From an uncultured Bacilli bacterium (GTDB taxonomy: Bacteria; Bacillota_I; Bacilli_A; RF39; UBA660): a stretch of DNA of 64,000 nucleotides. The stretch's first letter is position 1, and each line of letters begins with the position of its first letter. Location of the stretch: contig CAJUMA010000005.1 of assembly GCA_910587065.1 (NCBI GenBank), forward strand, positions 62,001 to 126,000, written 5' to 3'. The notes below the pieces were generated by a model. That model was not told the origin of the DNA. It saw nothing but the letters and a program-made list of their open reading frames with translations, and searched no databases. Position numbers and translations under genes: made by a program. This document shows, piece by piece, positions 34,940-43,920 of the stretch.

Positions 34940-36083
34940 ACTTTTGCCTCCTTAATCCTCTCCATGATAAAATTATCATTAATGCAGAAATTATAATTAA
35001 AGATAATATATCTTGAATAAATCTATTATTAACTCCATAATAGTAAAGAGCATAAAAGGCATCAGTAATTAAACTTGCAGGATTAATCATATTAACAAAT
35101 GGTGCATATGTATCAACAATATATTTCATCGTAATACCCATCATACCAGATAAAAAACACCCAAGCATCGTTATAGCAATTAAAATACCAATTTTAGCGT
35201 TCTCATTTGTCTTAAACAAAGTTGCAACCAATACACCAAGTGCTAAACCAGCTAAAGAGCCAACCAGTGATGTCAAAATAACAAAGCCTATTTCATTTCC
35301 ATAATCAACATGTAAAACAAACACTGTAAATATAAATATTAAAGCAATTTCAACTAATTGAACCAAATAACTAGCAAGTAGACTACTAATAATAAGAGTT
35401 CCTTTCTTTATTGCTGCTACAGCAGTTCTTTTCCCAACGCTCCCCATATTAGCAAGTTTTAAGTTAATAATATACATTGAAATTACTCCACCATACAAAG
35501 CACTCATAGCAATTAAGGTATAGTACTCTATCATTGTATAACTCATATTATCACGAGTCTTATCTATAACAGTTGCGTTTCCATTAATAACTTTATCCTT
35601 TATTCCTTCAATAATATTAGCAACCTCATTTGGCTTAGCAGTTTGAAGTTTATCTTTTACAAGAGTTGAAATCATCTTTTTATTGCTTTCGATTTCATCA
35701 ACAACAAATCTTAAAATGGTTTCATAAATGCCACTTTGATTCACTGTGATAGAAACACTATCTAAAAACTCTAAGTAACCTGTAATTTCTTTATCAGCCA
35801 ACATTTTCTCCGCATCATCTTTATTTGTCATGGTTATATTAAATATTCTATCATCACCATTACTTAAAGATTTATATGCTTCCTTATAAAAAACATCATC
35901 ACTAAATTGTGGACTTTCAATTATCGCGATATCAAAGGTATTAAAACTTTCATTTTTTTCAATATCTTTAAAAGCTAAATTAAATAAAAAACCTAAAACA
36001 ATTGGAAAGGCAAATGACCAAAATATAAGTGTTTTATTTCCCAAAAGAACTTTTAAAGAATAAATAAAATTATGAAAAAACAT
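34926..36083 (-). CDS. ABC-2 type transporter permease
   Basis: 385 aa, homologous in layout to its neighbour: N-terminal helix with the WSFAFPIVLGFLFNLAF motif, a large extracytoplasmic loop (about 45-190), then about six helices, including GCFLSGMMGI. It overlaps the ATPase gene by 1 nt (TAA and ATG share a base), so translation is coupled. It is a probable half of a heterodimeric exporter. Confidence 0.9.
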   Translation of the reverse strand: MFFHNFIYSLKVLLGNKTLIFWSFAFPIVLGFLFNLAFKDIEKNESFNTFDIAIIESPQFSDDVFYKEAYKSLSNGDDRIFNITMTNKDDAEKMLADKEITGYLEFLDSVSITVNQSGIYETILRFVVDEIESNKKMISTLVKDKLQTAKPNEVANIIEGIKDKVINGNATVIDKTRDNMSYTMIEYYTLIAMSALYGGVISMYIINLKLANMGSVGKRTAVAAIKKGTLIISSLLASYLVQLVEIALIFIFTVFVLHVDYGNEIGFVILTSLVGSLAGLALGVLVATLFKTNENAKIGILIAITMLGCFLSGMMGITMKYIVDTYAPFVNMINPASLITDAFYALYYYGVNNRFIQDILSLIIISALMIILSWRGLRRQKYDAV

Positions 36084-37021
36084 TAGTCTCTTAATTCCTT
36101 TCCTGTAAGACTTAAAAATACATCATTCAAAGTTGGTTTCTCTGAATAAATACTCGCATATTTAACTTTAGTTTGCTTTAATAAGTCCATTAAGTCAACC
36201 AAATTATTTTTGCCTTTTTTATACGTAACAATTAAAGCATTCATTTGCATATGTACCTCATCGACATTTTTATTAGCTTTAATTTTATCCAATAATGTCG
36301 TCTTAACTTCTATACCCTCAACTGTAATTTTCTCATCAATATTTGCAAGTTCTTTTAATTCTTCACTAGTGCCACTAGCAAGTATTACACCCTTATCCAA
36401 AATTATTATTCTATCACATAGTATTTCTACTTCTTCCATATAATGGGTTGTATAAATAATTGTTGCACCAGATTCTCTAAGTTTTTGAATTCCTTCCAAA
36501 ATATTATTGCGGCTCTGAGGATCAACAGCTACAGTTGGTTCATCGAAAAAGATTATCTTAGGTTTATGAGCAATTCCACAAGCAATATTAAGTCTTCTAA
36601 GAAGCCCACCAGAAAGTTGTTTAGGATAATACTTCTTATAATTTTCAAGTCCCACTAACTTTAAAGCGTCTAGGACATATTCCTTTCTAATCTTCTTATC
36701 TTTTATATAAAGACCACAAAAATAATCAACATTATCTATTACATTAAGTTCATCAAAGACAGCAACATCTTGAAAAACAACGCCAATTTGACTTTTTAGT
36801 TTGCTATTGTCAGGTGTCATTTCTTCTCCCATTATTTTTATACTGCCCTGATTATATTTTAAAATTGATAAAATTGAATTAATCGTTGTGGTTTTACCGG
36901 AGCCATTCGGGCCTAAAAGACCAAGTATCTCTCCATTTTTAACAGTAAATGTTAAATTATCTACGGCTTTTACACCCTTATACTCTTTTGTCAAATTTTT
37001 TACCTCAATTACATTTTTCAT
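36083..37021 (-). CDS. ABC exporter ATPase
   Basis: 312 aa. Walker A is GPNGSGKTTT (about 37), Q-loop QIGVVFQD, signature LSGGLLRRLN, Walker B IIFFDEPTVAVDPQ and H-switch TTHYMEE. A C-terminal extension of about 80 residues, typical of drug- or antibiotic-export ATPases of the DrrA type, ends PTLNDVFLSLTGKELRD. It overlaps the TetR gene by 17 nt. Together with the two downstream permeases it forms one operon. Confidence 0.95.
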   Translation of the reverse strand: MKNVIEVKNLTKEYKGVKAVDNLTFTVKNGEILGLLGPNGSGKTTTINSILSILKYNQGSIKIMGEEMTPDNSKLKSQIGVVFQDVAVFDELNVIDNVDYFCGLYIKDKKIRKEYVLDALKLVGLENYKKYYPKQLSGGLLRRLNIACGIAHKPKIIFFDEPTVAVDPQSRNNILEGIQKLRESGATIIYTTHYMEEVEILCDRIIILDKGVILASGTSEELKELANIDEKITVEGIEVKTTLLDKIKANKNVDEVHMQMNALIVTYKKGKNNLVDLMDLLKQTKVKYASIYSEKPTLNDVFLSLTGKELRD

Positions 37022-37583
37022 TATCTAATACCTTCTTTCCAATAATCATTTTCTTAACTGTGCTTTCGAGTAAGAAATCAATATCTTCATCATTAAGAAT
37101 AACAGTTTTAGTTGCTACTAAAGAAGCAAGGCCATGTGTGAAAATCCATACTGCAAGATGAAACTCCTTTTGGTCTTCATAAGAAAGTCCTGTTGCTTCC
37201 ATACCAGATTTAATAACATCATTACCAGCATCATCATTTGTTATAAAACTAATTGGACTAAGATTAGTTTCACCCATAAATATGCATTTAAAATAATTTG
37301 GGTAATCGCGAGCAAATTTTATATATGCAAGCCCCATTCCTTTATAAGGTTTCTTATGACTTTTGCCAGCATTCATATACTTCTTATATATTTCATATAT
37401 ACGTGCTAATACTTCGCTTTTTAAATCAACCATACTCTTAAAATTATAAAATATTGGTTGAACTGAACAATTAAGTTTACTAGCTAACTTACGAGCATTA
37501 ATAAATTCAATTCCCTCATTATTTAAAATATCTAAGGCAGCAGTAATAATATATTCTCTATCAATTTTTTTAATAGGAGGCAT
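37005..37583 (-). CDS. TetR-family regulator of the ABC exporter
   Basis: 192 aa from the ATG at 37583 (AGGTGAT upstream); the longer frame overlaps the operator. The N-terminal HTH is clear: REYIITAALDILNNEGIEFI, ARKLASKLNCSVQPIFYNFK. The C-terminal domain is helical, as usual for ligand binding and dimerisation (WIFTHGLASLVATK). It is the first gene of the operon, and a 28-nt palindrome lies directly in front of it, so autorepression is very likely. Inducer unknown. Confidence 0.93.
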   Translation of the reverse strand: MPPIKKIDREYIITAALDILNNEGIEFINARKLASKLNCSVQPIFYNFKSMVDLKSEVLARIYEIYKKYMNAGKSHKKPYKGMGLAYIKFARDYPNYFKCIFMGETNLSPISFITNDDAGNDVIKSGMEATGLSYEDQKEFHLAVWIFTHGLASLVATKTVILNDEDIDFLLESTVKKMIIGKKVLDNEKCN

Positions 37584-37596
37584 AATATCACCTTTC

Positions 37597-37624
37597 ATAA
37601 CAAATGTTATATAACATTTGTTAT
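37597..37624. promoter_or_regulatory. TetR operator: 28-nt perfect palindrome
   Basis: Half-site ATAACAAATGTTAT followed by its exact reverse complement. It lies between the promoter -10 (TATAAT-like, just beyond 37622) and the Shine-Dalgarno of the TetR gene, the classic place for autorepression. Confidence 0.9.
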
Positions 37625-37645
37625 AATTATAATTTATCCACAAAA

Positions 37646-37672
37646 AAAAGTAAAGACCCAAACTTTACTTTT
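37646..37672 (-). terminator. Intrinsic terminator of the 37665 gene
   Basis: Ten-pair AAAAGTAAAG/CTTTACTTTT stem with 7-nt loop and T run on the minus strand. The stop codon is in one arm. Confidence 0.85.
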
Positions 37673-38187
37673 CTTTACGCTTAATTATTTTATATTGTTC
37701 ACGAAATCTTAATACCGCCATATACAATAAATCACTGAATGATGTAATGATTAAAAAAGGCGTTATATATTTAAAAAGATATCCATCATAACCATCACGA
37801 TAAATATAATTAAAAAACATATTCAATATAAAAATAAATATCATAATTCCAATCGCAATAAACTGAATTATACAAAAAGTTTTTTCTAAAATATTTAGCT
37901 CCTTATTAAAATATTCACTCGAAGCTGCCAAAGTTAGGAGATTATCTTCTGATGCTTCTTTATATTCTTTGCTATCTAAATACGATCCTGTTAAAAGTTC
38001 ATTTACTGAGACTCCTAAAATATTAGCAAGATCCAGTATTAATGAATGATCAGGTAATCCCCTTCCATTTTCCCATTTCGAAATAGCACGGTCTGTTATG
38101 CCTAAATTTATCTGCAAGTTCTTTTTGAGTCATATTCTTTTTCTTTCGTAACTCCATTATAAAACTACCTATTTTAATAGTGTCCAT
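37665..38187 (-). pseudogene. HTH-membrane regulator with one-base frameshift in the HTH
   Basis: From the ATG at 38187 the frame reads MDTIKIGSFIMELRKKKNMT then QKELADKF and goes out of register. The other frame continues LGITDRAISKWENGRGLPDH, the second half of the same XRE helix-turn-helix. Removing one T from the run at 38104-38106 restores KLGITDR. The downstream part (to residue about 172) has two membrane helices (about 105-125 and 138-155). Such HTH-plus-membrane proteins are common XRE-family regulators in Bacilli. It is broken as assembled. Confidence 0.8.
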
Positions 38188-38250
38188 AAATTTCTCCTTT
38201 CAAATCAATTATATAAAAAATATGTAAAAAAAACACCAAACTAATCGTAG

Positions 38251-38279
38251 AGAAAAAAAAGATAATAGTAAATTATCTT
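38251..38279 (-). terminator. Intrinsic terminator of the 38273 gene
   Basis: Eight-pair AAGATAAT/ATTATCTT stem (38259-38266, 38272-38279) with 5-nt loop and a run of T on minus. Confidence 0.8.
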
Positions 38280-38932
38280 ATTAAAGAACTCGCAACAATT
38301 TTTCTACTCTTTTCAGAAATAACTGGACTTTCACCCGTACCAGACTCATCTAAAACTGGACGGAAACTTTTATCTACAACTTTTCCTTCTTCTATTTCTT
38401 TTCTTATTTGCTCTAAATTTACCTCATCATAATTATCTTTAGAAAGTTCGCATACAATGTTAGCAAGAAATGTCCTGTAAGATTTATAAGCATCCAAATT
38501 AACATGAGTATAAGCCGATATTTTTTCCGCTGAAGAAGAAGGAAGTTCTCGCGTTTCAGCAAAATGTAATTTAACAATAGTTCTTATTCCCCAATCTTCT
38601 TTAATATAGCTTAATTCACGAGCTAAAATATCCATAATTTTATTCGCATAATTATTAAATATAACTTCTTCGCTAAACTCTAATGCATCATGACCAAACA
38701 TATGTCCAACTAAAATATCTTGTATTCCCATACTCATTGGCATATCAATACTAGTATATCCCTCTTTAACAAAACCACATCTCATAAAAGAGACACCATA
38801 CTGCATTAAAAAATAGACCATCGCTTGAAACTCAATAGTTAACTGACGCTTATCACCATTTAAGTTAGGAGCATGACCATACACGCGTTCATACGCATGA
38901 TATAAACTATTCGCTACTTGTTTTTCTTCCAT
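38273..38932 (-). CDS. Unknown soluble protein
   Basis: 219 aa, not recognised. No signal or membrane segment. Compositionally it is an ordinary mixed alpha/beta protein with a Met-rich section (MPMSMGIQDILVGHMFGHD, about 72-90) and a charged C-terminus. AAGGGTGG precedes the ATG at 38932. It sits just downstream of the remains of a two-component system on the same strand, so it may once have been under its control. Confidence 0.65.
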   Translation of the reverse strand: MEEKQVANSLYHAYERVYGHAPNLNGDKRQLTIEFQAMVYFLMQYGVSFMRCGFVKEGYTSIDMPMSMGIQDILVGHMFGHDALEFSEEVIFNNYANKIMDILARELSYIKEDWGIRTIVKLHFAETRELPSSSAEKISAYTHVNLDAYKSYRTFLANIVCELSKDNYDEVNLEQIRKEIEEGKVVDKSFRPVLDESGTGESPVISEKSRKIVASSLIR

Positions 38933-38983
38933 ATTACCACCCTTATTGATTATTATAACAACTCATAAACAAATAATAAAGAT

Positions 38984-39380
38984 TTATTTCAAAAATCTCA
39001 AAGTAATAACTAAATCATTTTCTTTTACATTAACACTAATCTTACCATTTAAAACACCTGTAAAATTTTTAGCAATAGCAAGACCAAGGCCCATATTTCC
39101 TTTAGTTCTTGAAATATCTCCTGTATAGAATTCATCAAAAATATGCGTCAGATCAATATCTTTATTTGCTAATTTATTAGAAAATTCTATAGTTAAATCA
39201 TCTTTATTTTCAATTTTAATATTCAAATCTCCCTCACTATGCATTAATGCATTAACAATTAAATTATCAATAATTCTTTTCAAAACATCTCTATTTGTTA
39301 TTAAAAAGCATTTATTTGGGGGAAATCATCATATAAGTTTCCAATACACTCTTCCAATAAAGAAACTATGTTCTCTTTTA
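38984..39380 (-). pseudogene. Histidine kinase remnant (ATPase domain only)
   Basis: The ATPase part of a sensor kinase survives: N-box RIIDNLIVNALMHSEGD, then IFDEFYTGD, the G2-like box GNMGLGLAIAKNFTG and the end ISVNVKENDLVITLRF. Upstream, in another frame, IKENIVSLLEECIGNLYDDF is the linker before the ATPase, with a frame change near 39318. The phospho-acceptor His domain, sensor domain and membrane helices are absent. It cannot function as a kinase. Confidence 0.8.
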
Positions 39381-39573
39381 TCACAAGCATTTTAAATGAA
39401 CCTTAATACGAGCTAAAAGTTCATTATTATCAAAGGGTTTAGTTATATAATCTTTTGCTCCTAGTTTAAATAGGGCCAATTTTTTTTACTTGTCTCATTA
39501 ATCGCACTCATCACAATAATTTAGTCAGCATATTATTAATATCTGTATCATCTTCTATTATAAGTATCTTCAT
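39381..39573 (-). pseudogene. Response-regulator receiver remnant
   Basis: The start MKILIIEDDTDINNMLTKLL is the beginning of an OmpR-type receiver (acidic pocket EDD), ended by TGA. After several frame changes LGAKDYITKPFDNNELLARI appears, the receiver's conserved KP region, stopped by TGA at 39381. The phospho-Asp segment and the whole DNA-binding domain are missing. The remnant runs straight into the kinase remnant, so an internal deletion fused two neighbouring genes. The rhodanese lipoprotein gene ends 2 nt upstream. Confidence 0.8.
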
Positions 39574-39575
39574 AA

Positions 39576-39911
39576 TTATTCCTTTTCTAGAGTAATACTA
39601 TCATATGCCCCAAGATTAATCACATCATATCCAAGATTTTTTAAGGTAGATAGGGCTTTACTACTTCTTACCCCACTCTTACAATAAACAAGTATAACCT
39701 TATTCTTATCTAAATTAACCTCATCATCTATTTCATCATATGGAATGTTTAAAGCATCTTTTACATGTCCAGCACTATATTCTTCATTTGTCCTTACATC
39801 AAGAATTATATAATTTCCACTTTTTAAAACCTCATCTAAGGTAGACTTATCACGACTTCCACAACCTACGAGTAATATACAAACAATTAACATTATAACA
39901 ATTTTTTTCAT
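39576..39911 (-). CDS. Rhodanese-domain lipoprotein
   Basis: 111 aa from the ATG at 39911 (AAGGTGG upstream). Signal peptide with lipobox LLVGC (Cys18). The mature part is a single rhodanese domain: ILDVRTNEEYSAGHVKDALN, the active-site loop CKSGVRSSKAL (Cys is the sulfur carrier), and LGAYDSI. Surface-anchored rhodaneses may handle sulfur or oxidised thiols; the actual substrate is unknown. It probably shared a transcript with the now-broken two-component system. Confidence 0.92.
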   Translation of the reverse strand: MKKIVIMLIVCILLVGCGSRDKSTLDEVLKSGNYIILDVRTNEEYSAGHVKDALNIPYDEIDDEVNLDKNKVILVYCKSGVRSSKALSTLKNLGYDVINLGAYDSITLEKE

Positions 39912-39944
39912 CAAACCACCTTGCAAAAATTATAGCACCTACGA

Positions 39945-42188
39945 CTATTCCAAATCCATAGAAATTAAATTATCTTCCAAAATCTTAATTAATGCCTCAT
40001 TTCCTTTAGTTGATAAATGAACTTTATCTTTTAAAAGATAATCAGAATTATCATTTATCTCTTTAACAAAGTCTATAACATGCAAATTATCTTTTTTTAA
40101 TTCAAGTAAAGTGTTTGTTATCTTAGCATTAACTGAAACTACATAAACCTTTCTATCTTGGCACAATTCCACAATCGTTTTATAATCATTAGCACTTAAA
40201 TTAGCATTTTTATCAAAAGCTAAAACAATTTGCGAAGTCATTGTACCATCATCATTAGATGAAGAAATCTTATCTTTTAATGAAGAATAATTTGCATCTT
40301 TATCAATATTAAATACCGAACTACTAAAACGTTCATTAAGAGAATCAAAGGCGTATAAAAGTAAATCATTTCCATAAAATGTCACTTTAGAAATCTCTTT
40401 ATTCTTATATTCCTCAATTAACTTTTCTTTTTCTTTCTCCAGTTTTTCTAAATATACTTCTTTTATTCCATTATAAATTGCTTCTTGATAAGCTTTTCTG
40501 CCACTACCAGTTAAATGAATACCATCTTTATAAAAGTATTCGGTATGTCCTTTTGAAATACTTTCCCAATCTATCACATGAAAATTATCATAAATTGAAG
40601 CAAGTTCTTTTAATTTATCATTAACATGAACATTTTTATCATTCGTAACAGTTAACCAAAAAATATCATTATCTCCAATAGTTTCAATTATCTTTATCTT
40701 ACATTGTTTTGAACAATCCCCATTAGCACCAAGATTTATTATCACTGGACCATTAAGCATTTCCTTGCTCTTAAGATCTAAAAGTATTTCATTAGAAGCC
40801 CAAATACTTCTTGAAACCTTAGCATCAAAATAACCATTTTTAAAAGCCTTATTTAGATTATCAACCGCACCTAACATAACAGAGTCTCCAACTCCAATAA
40901 TATTTAAATTAGCAACCACCTCATCAATATTATTTTTACTATCCTCAATATCTTTTAAAGTTGCTGCCCTTTCTTCGGTTTCTTTATTAACTCTATTTTT
41001 GTAGTCTTCCTGGCTTTTTAAAATATCTTCTTCTCTTTCCTTTAATTCCTCTTCCAAAACTTTCATATCACTTAAATAATTATCTTCTTTAATATATATA
41101 AATAAGCCAATTAAAGAGGCTAAAGATATAAAAAGCAGTAAAATATTGTTAGCTATTTTTCTTTTTTCATACCTTCTTTTCTTTAAGGCTGCATGTATTA
41201 AAGATGAAGTCATAAATATCGCAAAAAATATAAATAATAAATTGAAATACTTATTAATATAGAAAAATTGAAATATATATATGATGGGATATTGCACTAA
41301 ATAAACCTCATAACTAATACTTGATAAATATTTAATAACTTTAGTACCAGAATTTATAGATTCATCTTTATCATTCATTGCATAAACAATTAAATAGCAA
41401 GTTATTAAACTAACTAAAAGCATAATTATTGGAAAATAGAAAAATGAAGAATCAATCGCGACAAAAAGGCATATTAAAACAAGTAAAAAAGCCCAAAACA
41501 TCCTTTTAGATCCAACACCTTCATTTATAAAAGAATCAACACGACTTTTATAATTCGTATAAATAAGTCCTAAATTAAGGCCAATAATCAAAGAAAAAGA
41601 GCGAGCAAATGAATCATAGTATGACGAATTAAAATTACCATTTTTATTTAACATGTAAAAGAATATAAAACTTACAATAGATAATCCACTTAATAAAATA
41701 CAAGGAAAAAATTTATTAATTTTCTTTTCTATTTTCTTTGTTAAAAGATATATAAAAGGGAATAAAAGTTCAAATTGCATCAGTATTGATATATACCAAA
41801 AATGGGTAAAAGGTGAACTTGCACTTCTTGCAAAATAGTCAAGGTTTGCCTTTATTTGCCAAAAATTGTTATAACCAAATATAACTGATGTAGTCTCAAC
41901 CTTTAAATTAACCCAATGCGTATTGGGTATAAAGTGTAAAATTAATACAGTTAAAAATACGACAATAATAAGAGGTAAATATATTTTAATTATCCTATTC
42001 TTATAATAGTCTTTGAGAGAAAATTTCTCCTTTTTATTAGTCGATACAAATGATAAAAAACCACTAAGCACAAAAAATGTGCATACTGCTAAATAACCAC
42101 CTTTTAATATATCTAAATGATAAAACAAAACAGCCAAACAAGCAACTACTCTTATTATACCTAATCCCTTATAATAATTCTTAGTCAT
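39945..42188 (-). CDS. OatA-like acyltransferase with two SGNH modules
   Basis: 747 aa from the ATG at 42188 (GGTGGT upstream). Residues 1-360 are an Acyltransferase_3 membrane domain with about ten helices; the start (GLGIIRVVACLAVLFYHLDI) carries the family His, and THFWYISILMQFELLFPF is typical. After a coiled-coil-like linker (about 385-425) comes an SGNH hydrolase module with the catalytic GDSV (about 437) and DGIHLTGSG. A second, similar module follows (about 590-745) with GNDL in place of GDS, and DKVHLSTKGN. OatA O-acetylates peptidoglycan MurNAc. The second module seems to have lost the Ser nucleophile. Confidence 0.88.
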   Translation of the reverse strand: MTKNYYKGLGIIRVVACLAVLFYHLDILKGGYLAVCTFFVLSGFLSFVSTNKKEKFSLKDYYKNRIIKIYLPLIIVVFLTVLILHFIPNTHWVNLKVETTSVIFGYNNFWQIKANLDYFARSASSPFTHFWYISILMQFELLFPFIYLLTKKIEKKINKFFPCILLSGLSIVSFIFFYMLNKNGNFNSSYYDSFARSFSLIIGLNLGLIYTNYKSRVDSFINEGVGSKRMFWAFLLVLICLFVAIDSSFFYFPIIMLLVSLITCYLIVYAMNDKDESINSGTKVIKYLSSISYEVYLVQYPIIYIFQFFYINKYFNLLFIFFAIFMTSSLIHAALKKRRYEKRKIANNILLLFISLASLIGLFIYIKEDNYLSDMKVLEEELKEREEDILKSQEDYKNRVNKETEERAATLKDIEDSKNNIDEVVANLNIIGVGDSVMLGAVDNLNKAFKNGYFDAKVSRSIWASNEILLDLKSKEMLNGPVIINLGANGDCSKQCKIKIIETIGDNDIFWLTVTNDKNVHVNDKLKELASIYDNFHVIDWESISKGHTEYFYKDGIHLTGSGRKAYQEAIYNGIKEVYLEKLEKEKEKLIEEYKNKEISKVTFYGNDLLLYAFDSLNERFSSSVFNIDKDANYSSLKDKISSSNDDGTMTSQIVLAFDKNANLSANDYKTIVELCQDRKVYVVSVNAKITNTLLELKKDNLHVIDFVKEINDNSDYLLKDKVHLSTKGNEALIKILEDNLISMDLE

Positions 42189-42276
42189 TACTACCACCAC
42201 TTCTAGTTCTTATTATAATAAAAATTAAAAAAAATATTAAGTGCTGTAATAACTATTTTACGAGTCTTTACAATGA

Positions 42277-42561
42277 TTAATTTGTTTTCTTACACCACTT
42301 CGCACTCTCATAAGCTTCATTAACTTTGCCAACGTATTCCCCCTGTTTTTTGACATCAACTAAAATATATTCACAATCAGTCGTTACATCAATAACTAAA
42401 GATGTCTTAGATTCCTCACTCATTTTAACCAATACTTTAAAATGTTTATCCATGATATACTCTTGGTACAAAAGAGTAGCATCTTTTTCCATAAATCCAT
42501 ATTCTAATAGTTTTGCATAATCGAAATCACAATCCTTAGAATAAACCCTAAAATCCCGCAT
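42277..42561 (-). CDS. Small protein, resembles the N-terminal half of YjbR-type proteins
   Basis: 94 aa, no firm family. The pattern YGFMEKDATLLYQEY, CEYILVDVKKQGEYVGKVNE resembles the N-terminal half of two-domain MmcQ/YjbR proteins, but the C-terminal YjbR half is absent and nothing similar follows. It could be a truncated gene. It starts 2 nt after the DUF4026 gene on the same strand and has a weak ribosome site, so translational coupling is likely. Confidence 0.5.
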   Translation of the reverse strand: MRDFRVYSKDCDFDYAKLLEYGFMEKDATLLYQEYIMDKHFKVLVKMSEESKTSLVIDVTTDCEYILVDVKKQGEYVGKVNEAYESAKWCKKTN

Positions 42562-42563
42562 AT

Positions 42564-43832
42564 TTATAAATCTTCTTTATCTAAAATATAAGCATTATCA
42601 GGTGTCACAGTTGCCTTCTTCGTATAAATAATCCAATCTGTTAAATCGTTAATCTTATACCATGCTTCATATCCCTCATGAATATCAGGAAAATAATAAG
42701 GTTCTTGCGTTAATCTTGCTTTGAATTTACTTCCTTTAAACTCTAATAACTCAAACCAAATATGTTCATATTTACCCTTTTCTTCTAAAGGTAAACCAAT
42801 TTTCAATAAAATCGTATTGTCTTTATTCTTAGAAGCTAATTTAACATAATTAAATCTTTCTATCGCAACATTTTTCATTCTTTCTGTTTCTTCGTCACTG
42901 AAGAAGAAAAGTGGATTATCTCCCCAAAGTTTATCATAAACTGATATCTTACTAATACGATTATTTCTTTCATCATCCTCACTCAAGTAAACAAATATAA
43001 CACTAGTTTTTATATTATGACCATTTTCACGATCCTTTTTCCCACCATTTTTAATATGTTTATACTCATTTAAGGCCTCTGTCCATATTAAAGAAGTTGC
43101 AACAATAGGCTGACCATTAATAAGTCTGCCTATATAATCCCCATTTAAATTATCATCTATTTGTTTAGAATCAAGTAAATACATAGCATATGAATTAATT
43201 AAATTATAATGATTTCTACTATTCTCTTTAGTTGATCCAAGTATTTCCAGTTCTGATAAACCGCACCTTAAAAGGCCATGTGTATGTAACCATACCGAAT
43301 TATCATTTCCTGTTACAGCTTGAATAGAATATAAATCCTTCGAACTTGGAGCATATTTAGAATTAGCTTCCATTTTAACCCAATCTCTTAAAAATATTCT
43401 TTCAGCCGATTCATCCATTAAAGCAATTAAATCTGGTACCATTATATATGCTAATTTTAATTGTAAATGGAAACACTTTTTAGGATTTCCATTAAACGCC
43501 ATATAAATTGTTAAACTCTGTTTAGCATTCTTTATAAGATTCTTTTCTTCATCACCTATGTATAAACCATTTAAATAAAATTCAGGAATATTTATACCAC
43601 CCGAATATACTCCAACATCATATTCTTCTGATTTGTATCTAATCTTCAAATTTATGGTTTGAGTCGCAACATCAGTCTTTGTTGAAAGAACTTTAATGTC
43701 TTTTGCCGCCTCCAAATTATTTAAAGCTTCTTTAAGTAAATCACAATCACAGTTTTTAGGAACAACCATAAAATAGGATTTCTCTTCCCAATAATAAGCA
43801 GCATGCTCTTTTAATTTCTTAAAAAACATCAT
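42564..43832 (-). CDS. DUF4026-type protein
   Basis: 422 aa, soluble. It matches my memory of the DUF4026 family: a middle part with LHTHGLLRCGLSELEILGS and a C-terminal DUF2314-like unit with EHIWFELLEFK, FKARLTQEPYY and LTDWIIYTKKATVTPDNAY. No enzymatic activity is known for the family. AGGGTGAT precedes two possible ATGs (43832 and 43829). It forms a pair with the small gene downstream. Confidence 0.75.
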   Translation of the reverse strand: MMFFKKLKEHAAYYWEEKSYFMVVPKNCDCDLLKEALNNLEAAKDIKVLSTKTDVATQTINLKIRYKSEEYDVGVYSGGINIPEFYLNGLYIGDEEKNLIKNAKQSLTIYMAFNGNPKKCFHLQLKLAYIMVPDLIALMDESAERIFLRDWVKMEANSKYAPSSKDLYSIQAVTGNDNSVWLHTHGLLRCGLSELEILGSTKENSRNHYNLINSYAMYLLDSKQIDDNLNGDYIGRLINGQPIVATSLIWTEALNEYKHIKNGGKKDRENGHNIKTSVIFVYLSEDDERNNRISKISVYDKLWGDNPLFFFSDEETERMKNVAIERFNYVKLASKNKDNTILLKIGLPLEEKGKYEHIWFELLEFKGSKFKARLTQEPYYFPDIHEGYEAWYKINDLTDWIIYTKKATVTPDNAYILDKEDL

Positions 43833-43890
43833 ATCACCCTCTCAATATTAATTAAAAATATTATACAATAGAATTAAGAATGAATAAATA

Positions 43891-43920
43891 AAAAGAATGA
43901 TTAACCTTAATTAATCATTC
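43891..43920 (-). terminator. Intrinsic terminator after the ABC-F gene
   Basis: Ten-pair GAATGATTAA/TTAATCATTC stem (43895-43904, 43911-43920) and T residues on minus. The TGA stop is in the stem. Confidence 0.85.
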
